Origin: Geobacillus kaustophilus
Lineage (GTDB): Bacteria > Bacillota > Bacilli > Bacillales > Anoxybacillaceae
NCBI RefSeq assembly: GCF_000948285.1
Contig: NZ_JYBP01000003.1
Span: 1,054,001 to 1,118,000 of the forward strand
Direction: 5' to 3'
DNA: 64,000 nt
Part shown: positions 60,216-64,000 of the stretch, in pieces
How the letters are laid out: each line of letters starts with the position of its first letter
Numbering within the stretch: the first letter of the stretch is position 1
Program-made: the position numbers and the translations under genes
The notes under the pieces: generated by a model
The model's database searches: none
Told to the model about the DNA's origin: nothing
The model's input: only the letters and a program-made list of their open reading frames with translations

Positions 60216-61164
60216 ATGGTGATCGAGCAGAACTTTCGTTTGACGGTTGACGGAACGTACAAACGCCATGCGCCGGCAGGCAGCCAGTCGTGTTGGCTTC
60301 ATTTCACCGCCGCCGCCAAGCCGGATTTGGAGCAGCTTCTTTCTTCGCTTTCCATTCACCCTCTCGCCCAACAGCGGCTGATGAACGGGACGGACATTCC
60401 GGCGTTTGACGAATACGAAGGATGTTTCTTCTTATCGCTGTTTATCGTCCGTCCGGACAGTGAACGTTCGTTTGCTTGCCGGCAGCCAATATATGATCAG
60501 CTATATCGATGAAAACGATCCGCTTATTGATCACGTGAAAGAACGTTTGTTGAACCATCGCGATCAGGCGCTGTATCCCGGGTATGTGCTATATCACTTT
60601 TTAGACTTGGCCGCCATCCGTTTTTTGCAAGTCATCGATCAGATCGCTGACCGCATTCAGACGCTTGAACGGCAAGTGTTTGCGACCCCGTTTGCCAACG
60701 AAATCGGGCGCGAGATTTATCGGATGAAAACACATCTTCATGAGCTGCGCCAAATCGCCGAGGCGCAGGAAGAAGCGATCAAAATCATCCGCCACGCTGA
60801 TTTGCCGTATATCAACCAAGACACGAATCCGTATATCGAGGAAGTGGCGTCGCGATTCTCTCGCGTGCCCGCCGCGCTCGACGCGTTTAAGGAATCATTG
60901 TCCGCCATTTTCGATTTGCAACTGTCGCTCAAATCAGATCATATGAACGTCATTATGAAGACATTGACATTGGTGAGCGTCATCTTTTTGCCGATGACAT
61001 TTATTGCCGGTGTATACGGCATGAATTTTGCGTTTATGCCAGAGCTGAAATGGAGATACGGCTACCCGTTTGCTTTGTTGCTCATGGCAGCCGTTGCTGT
61101 GCTCATCGCCCTCTATTTTAAGCGAAAAGGTTGGTGGGGAGAGACGGGGGCGAAAGAAAAATAG
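60216..61164 (+). pseudogene. Second CorA-family transporter, frameshifted
   Basis: From ATG 60216 (after AAAGGA) the frame encodes a CorA N-terminal domain up to about 60465 (FFLSLFIVRPDSE), then goes out of frame and stops at 60512. The next frame resumes with RLLAGSQYMISYIDENDPLI, the long helix, and the pore motif YGMNFAFMP between two C-terminal helices, ending at 61164. Dropping one T in CGTTCG (60465-60470) would join both parts into about 315 residues. Either a real mutation or a sequencing error; an intact corA lies at 46960. Confidence 0.75.
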
Positions 61165-61377
61165 GCGTTTTTCTAGAAGGTCGGTGATGTAACGAAGAAA
61201 ACGCTCCAGCAAGGAGCTTTCGCCAATGGATCAACGACTCTTCCGTGCGTTCGTGGACCAATCTTTTTGAAGAAAACGCGGTTTTTCACCAATCTTTAGA
61301 AATTTGGGCATTCGCCCAGCCGTTTGGGCGGGTGGGCGCATATGATGGTCCGTGAACCGATGAAGGAGGTGCCCGCC

Positions 61378-61467
61378 GTGAGCGGTTTTGTCAACAGCGG
61401 TTATACGCTTGTCATCGTCCTGTTCATTTTACTGATTATTGTTGGCTGTGCCTGTGTCGCTTGGTGA
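61378..61467 (+). CDS. YjcZ-family sporulation peptide (29 residues)
   Basis: MSGFVNSGYTLVIVLFILLI followed by IVGCACVAW. A GTG start follows AAGGAGGT with seven bases. The hydrophobic FxLIVVLFILLIIVG core is that of the YjcZ family, small membrane peptides made in sporulating bacilli. Two more members lie beyond rarD (62706 and 62838). Function unknown. Confidence 0.8.
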   Translation: MSGFVNSGYTLVIVLFILLIIVGCACVAW

Positions 61468-61651
61468 GCGAAAAAATAAGAAAGGGCGGCGGTCAAACGG
61501 GCCGCGAAGGGGGCGGTTGCTCATATTCAGCTGCGCCCCTTCGCCATTGGGCAACTATGTCGAGCGATGCGGGTGAGTGTTTTGATGGATAAAGTGAAGC
61601 GGCGGCGGTATAATGGAACAGAAATGATCCAAGAGAAAAGGAGAAGACGAC

Positions 61652-62581
61652 GTGGGGCATTGGAGCGAAGAAAAACAAGGAATCTTGTATACGGCTGTTT
61701 CGTACTTGCTGTGGGGAGTATTGCCGCTTTACTGGAAGCTGCTAGAGGCGCGCCCGGCGCTTGAGATTTTGGCGCACCGCATCGTTTGGTCGTTCGTGTT
61801 TATGGCCATCCTTTTGGCAGCGACTGGGCAGCTTGGCGCCTTTCGCCGGGAGCTTCGGGCGATGCGCTGTAAGCCGGCCACGGCATGGGGGATCGCCGCT
61901 GCTGCCGTTCTCATCAGCGCCAACTGGTTTGTCTACATATGGGCGGTGAATCATCATCATGTCGTTGAAACGAGCCTTGGCTATTATATCAACCCGCTTG
62001 TCAGCGTGGCGCTTGGGACGATCGTATTGCGCGAGCGGCTAAGCGTTGGGCAGTGGGCCGCTGTTTTTCTTGCCGCCGCCGGCGTGGCGGCGATGACGGC
62101 GGAATATGGCGCATTTCCGTGGGTCGCCATATCGCTCGCGTTGACGTTCGGGTTTTACGGCTTAGTGAAAAAACTAGCCAGCGTTGACTCGTCCATTGGC
62201 TTGACGCTTGAAACAATGGCCGTCATGCCGCTTTCAGCCGTTTACTTATTATGGGTGTACAACGAAACGCCAGCCCTCGTCAAGACGGCCGAATGGTGGC
62301 AATGGGCGCTGTTGGCTGGAGCCGGGCCAGCGACAGCCATGCCGCTTTTGTATTTCGCCAAAGGAGCGAAGCGTGTGTCGATGACAACACTTGGTTTTTT
62401 GCAATACATTTCGCCGACGATCAGTCTTCTTCTTGGCGTCTTTTTGTTCGGCGAGCCGTTTACGAAAGCGCATTTTTATGCGTTTAGCTGCATCTGGGCG
62501 GCGCTTATGTTGTTTTCCGCTGTTCAAATCAAGCAAGCGCCAGGGCGGAAAAAATGGAAGCGAAGCTCCCTCGGAGCATAA
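61652..62581 (+). CDS. rarD: RarD/EamA-family transporter
   Basis: Drug/metabolite transporter superfamily protein, 309 residues, with about ten membrane helices in two EamA repeats. RarD signs are the N-terminal YLLWGVLPLYWKLL, NWFVYIWAVNHHHVVETSLGYYINPL (here split as NWFVYIWAVN and ETSLGYYINPL) and the later GFLQYISPTISLLLGVF. RarD proteins were linked to chloramphenicol sensitivity, but the natural substrate is not known. GTG 61652 follows AAAAGGAGAAG. It lies among YjcZ peptide genes with no clear functional tie. Confidence 0.9.
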   Translation: MGHWSEEKQGILYTAVSYLLWGVLPLYWKLLEARPALEILAHRIVWSFVFMAILLAATGQLGAFRRELRAMRCKPATAWGIAAAAVLISANWFVYIWAVNHHHVVETSLGYYINPLVSVALGTIVLRERLSVGQWAAVFLAAAGVAAMTAEYGAFPWVAISLALTFGFYGLVKKLASVDSSIGLTLETMAVMPLSAVYLLWVYNETPALVKTAEWWQWALLAGAGPATAMPLLYFAKGAKRVSMTTLGFLQYISPTISLLLGVFLFGEPFTKAHFYAFSCIWAALMLFSAVQIKQAPGRKKWKRSSLGA

Positions 62582-62584
62582 CAT

Positions 62585-62609
62585 CGGTCCACGGATGGAC
62601 CGTTTTTTT
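62585..62609 (+). terminator. Terminator of rarD
   Basis: CGGTCCA (62585-62591) pairs with TGGACCG (62596-62602), followed by seven T. Confidence 0.9.
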
Positions 62610-62705
62610 ATCGTTGCGGCAAATACCCATTTTTGTTGAAACATCTAACCATTTCCTCGGCTTCTGAATAGTCTACTAGTACAAAAACGAAGGAGGTGCT
62701 GGCAA

Positions 62706-62804
62706 ATGGGTGCAGCTTACGGCGGCGGGTTCGCGTTGATCGTCGTTCTGTTCATCTTGTTGATTATTGTCGGATGTGCATGTGTCGGTGGTTGGGTGTA
62801 CTAA
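62706..62804 (+). CDS. YjcZ-family sporulation peptide (32 residues)
   Basis: MGAAYGGGFALIVVLFILLI then IVGCACVGGWVY. The ATG follows AAGGAGGTG. It is almost the same as the peptide at 61378 in its hydrophobic core and Cys-Ala-Cys end, so the two are recent paralogues. It lies 33 bases before a third member. Confidence 0.85.
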   Translation: MGAAYGGGFALIVVLFILLIIVGCACVGGWVY

Positions 62805-62837
62805 TGCCTCTTACTTGCTAGCAAGGAGGTGACGAAT

Positions 62838-62978
62838 ATGCCATACGGCTTTTATGGCGGCTGGGGCTGGGGCGGCTATGGCTTCGGCTACCCGGGCTAT
62901 GGCGGCTACGGCTACGGCTTCGTGTTGATCGTCGTCTTGTTTATTTTGCTCATTATCGTTGGGGCGACATGGTGCTAA
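62838..62978 (+). CDS. YjcZ-family sporulation peptide with Gly/Tyr-rich N-terminus (46 residues)
   Basis: A Gly-Tyr-Trp repeat region (MPYGFYGGWGWGGYGFGYPG) precedes the YjcZ hydrophobic core FVLIVVLFILLIIVG and the end ATWC. The ATG follows AAGGAGGTG. The Gly/Tyr stretch recalls coat and crust proteins and may mediate assembly; this is a guess. Same transcript as the peptide at 62706, closed by a terminator. Confidence 0.85.
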   Translation: MPYGFYGGWGWGGYGFGYPGYGGYGYGFVLIVVLFILLIIVGATWC

Positions 62979-62995
62979 GCAGGTAATGGGCAGCG

Positions 62996-63038
62996 CGGGG
63001 GAGGCTGCTTGCGAGCGGCTGCCCCCGCCATTTTTTTA
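62996..63038 (+). terminator. Terminator of the YjcZ pair
   Basis: GCGGGGG (62996-63002) pairs with CCCCCGC (63023-63029), with further GC pairs inside, followed by seven T. Confidence 0.85.
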
Positions 63039-63110
63039 TGATGAAAGAGGCAGGAGAACAGAAGGGGGAAGGAGAAGAATAGAGGCGAGAAACTGCATGG
63101 AGGGAAAAAC

Positions 63111-64000
63111 ATGACCCGGATTTCAAAAGATCTCGTGGCGACGTTTTCGATCGTGGCGTTTGACCCGACGACCGGAGAGCTTGGCATCGCTGTCCAGTCG
63201 AAATTTTTAGGTGTCGGTGCGGTTGTGCCGTGGGCCAAGGCGGGTGTCGGAGCGGTGGCGACGCAGTCGTACGCCAATACGTCGTACGGACCGCGCGGCC
63301 TAGAATGGATGGCGAAAGGGAAATCGGCGCAAGAAACGCTTGAGTTGCTCGTTGCCGATGACAGCGAGCGCGATTTGCGCCAAGTCGGCATCGTGGATGC
63401 GAAAGGACGGTCGGCGACGTTCACAGGGGAAAAATGCTACCCGTGGGCTGGGGGCATCACTGGGCCGAACTATGCGGCCCAAGGCAATATTTTAGCTGGC
63501 GAGGAAACGGTGCGGGCAATGGGAAGGACGTTTGAGCAGACAAAAGGTCCGCTCGCCGAGCGATTGCTAAAGGCGCTTCAAGCTGGTCAGGTAGCGGGGG
63601 GCGACCGACGCGGGCAACAGTCAGCCGCTTTGCTTGTCGTGAAAGAAGGAGGGGGATATGGCGGCTACAATGACCGTTATATCGACTTGCGCGTTGATGA
63701 TCACCCGCGGCCGATCGAGGAGCTTATTCGCTTGTATCAATTGCGCCAGCTGTATTTCGAGAAGCCTCATCCTGAAAAGGTGGCGGCGATGGAAGGCGCC
63801 GTCAAGGAAGAGGTGGCCGCCCAGTTGGTCCGCCTCGGTTATTTGTCGAAAGAGCGCGCGGCGGACAATACGGCGCTTCATGAGGCGCTGACGGCGTATA
63901 TACATACGGAAAACTTTGAGGAGCGCGAACTGGAAAATGGAAAGATTGATCTTGATGTGCTCGCCTATATGAAAAGACAGCCGTCGCCACAAAGCGGAAA
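63111..64000 (+). CDS. DUF1028 family (Ntn-hydrolase-like) protein, 3' end cut by window
   Basis: The gene begins at ATG 63111 (GGAGGG upstream) and is still open at 64000, so about 296 residues are visible. The N-terminal part, TFSIVAFDPTTGELGIAVQS then GAVATQSYANTSYGPRGLE, is the DUF1028 domain, related to Ntn hydrolases. GGYNDRYIDLRVDDHPRPIEEL ends the domain; a helical C-terminal extension follows. Substrate unknown; members occur in nucleotide or amide degradation clusters in some bacteria. Confidence 0.8.
   Translation, partial: MTRISKDLVATFSIVAFDPTTGELGIAVQSKFLGVGAVVPWAKAGVGAVATQSYANTSYGPRGLEWMAKGKSAQETLELLVADDSERDLRQVGIVDAKGRSATFTGEKCYPWAGGITGPNYAAQGNILAGEETVRAMGRTFEQTKGPLAERLLKALQAGQVAGGDRRGQQSAALLVVKEGGGYGGYNDRYIDLRVDDHPRPIEELIRLYQLRQLYFEKPHPEKVAAMEGAVKEEVAAQLVRLGYLSKERAADNTALHEALTAYIHTENFEERELENGKIDLDVLAYMKRQPSPQSG

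Noticed and set aside
60005-60250. 81-codon plus-strand frame before the second corA
   Set aside because: No ribosome site, odd composition (Arg, Cys, Gly rich) and overlap with the real start at 60216.
1-64000. CRISPR array, rRNA, tRNA, prophage or toxin-antitoxin system
   Set aside because: No regularly spaced repeats, no tRNA-like cloverleaf, no phage structural genes and no convincing toxin-antitoxin pair were seen on either strand.

Overview
The window is chromosomal DNA of a thermophilic Firmicute, almost certainly Geobacillus or a close relative. The evidence is Bacillus-type gene order, strong GGAGG ribosome binding sites with frequent GTG/TTG starts, spore genes (cotD, sspN, tlp, YjcZ-type peptides), a type B RNase P RNA and fairly GC-rich coding sequence. 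I see no prophage, CRISPR array, rRNA, tRNA or intact transposase gene.

Layout. 1-7.3 kb: a partial YitT-type membrane protein, a secreted subtilisin-like protease, a decayed c-type cytochrome, a soluble sporulation-type histidine kinase, a cysteine synthase, an AbrB fragment and a Bax-inhibitor-1 protein. 7.4-19 kb: a glycolate/glyoxylate block (hyi, tartronate semialdehyde reductase, glcE-glcF-glcD, malate synthase G, malic enzyme, an FAH-family enzyme) ending in an IclR regulator. Two matching palindromic sites, before glcE and before glcB, suggest one shared operator. 19-30 kb: the conserved Bacillus string mrfA-mrfB-cotD-gpsB-rnpB-rlmL-ypvA-ypwA, interrupted by repeats. 30-42 kb: a ba3-type cytochrome oxidase (minus strand), a guanine-riboswitch xpt-pbuX operon, bpsA-bpsB (type III polyketide synthase and methylase), a frameshifted dynA and ypbS. 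42-50 kb: a rhodanese, a thiol-disulfide oxidoreductase, fbpB, sspN, tlp, yneP, yneQ, a hotdog thioesterase, yneR, corA, a DUF502 protein and an FAD oxidoreductase. 50-64 kb: a stand-alone bioB, yozE, yodN/yozD/yppC/yodL-type genes, several very small proteins, deoD-yodJ, a methyltransferase, a CDF transporter, a frameshifted second corA, three YjcZ peptides around rarD, and a DUF1028 protein cut by the window end.

The most interesting content is non-coding. A MITE-like element with about 16-bp terminal inverted repeats occurs three times, always 120 bp long. Two copies lie inside a larger repeat of about 360 bp; the third supplies the stop codon of ypvA. Two further intergenic regions (32623-32830 and 56104-56340) fold into multi-hairpin structures resembling orphan IscB/TnpB-type omega RNAs with IS200/IS605-like palindromic ends but no nuclease gene. 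These are inferences from the sequence alone. Four genes look broken: the cytochrome c, the AbrB fragment, dynA and the second corA.
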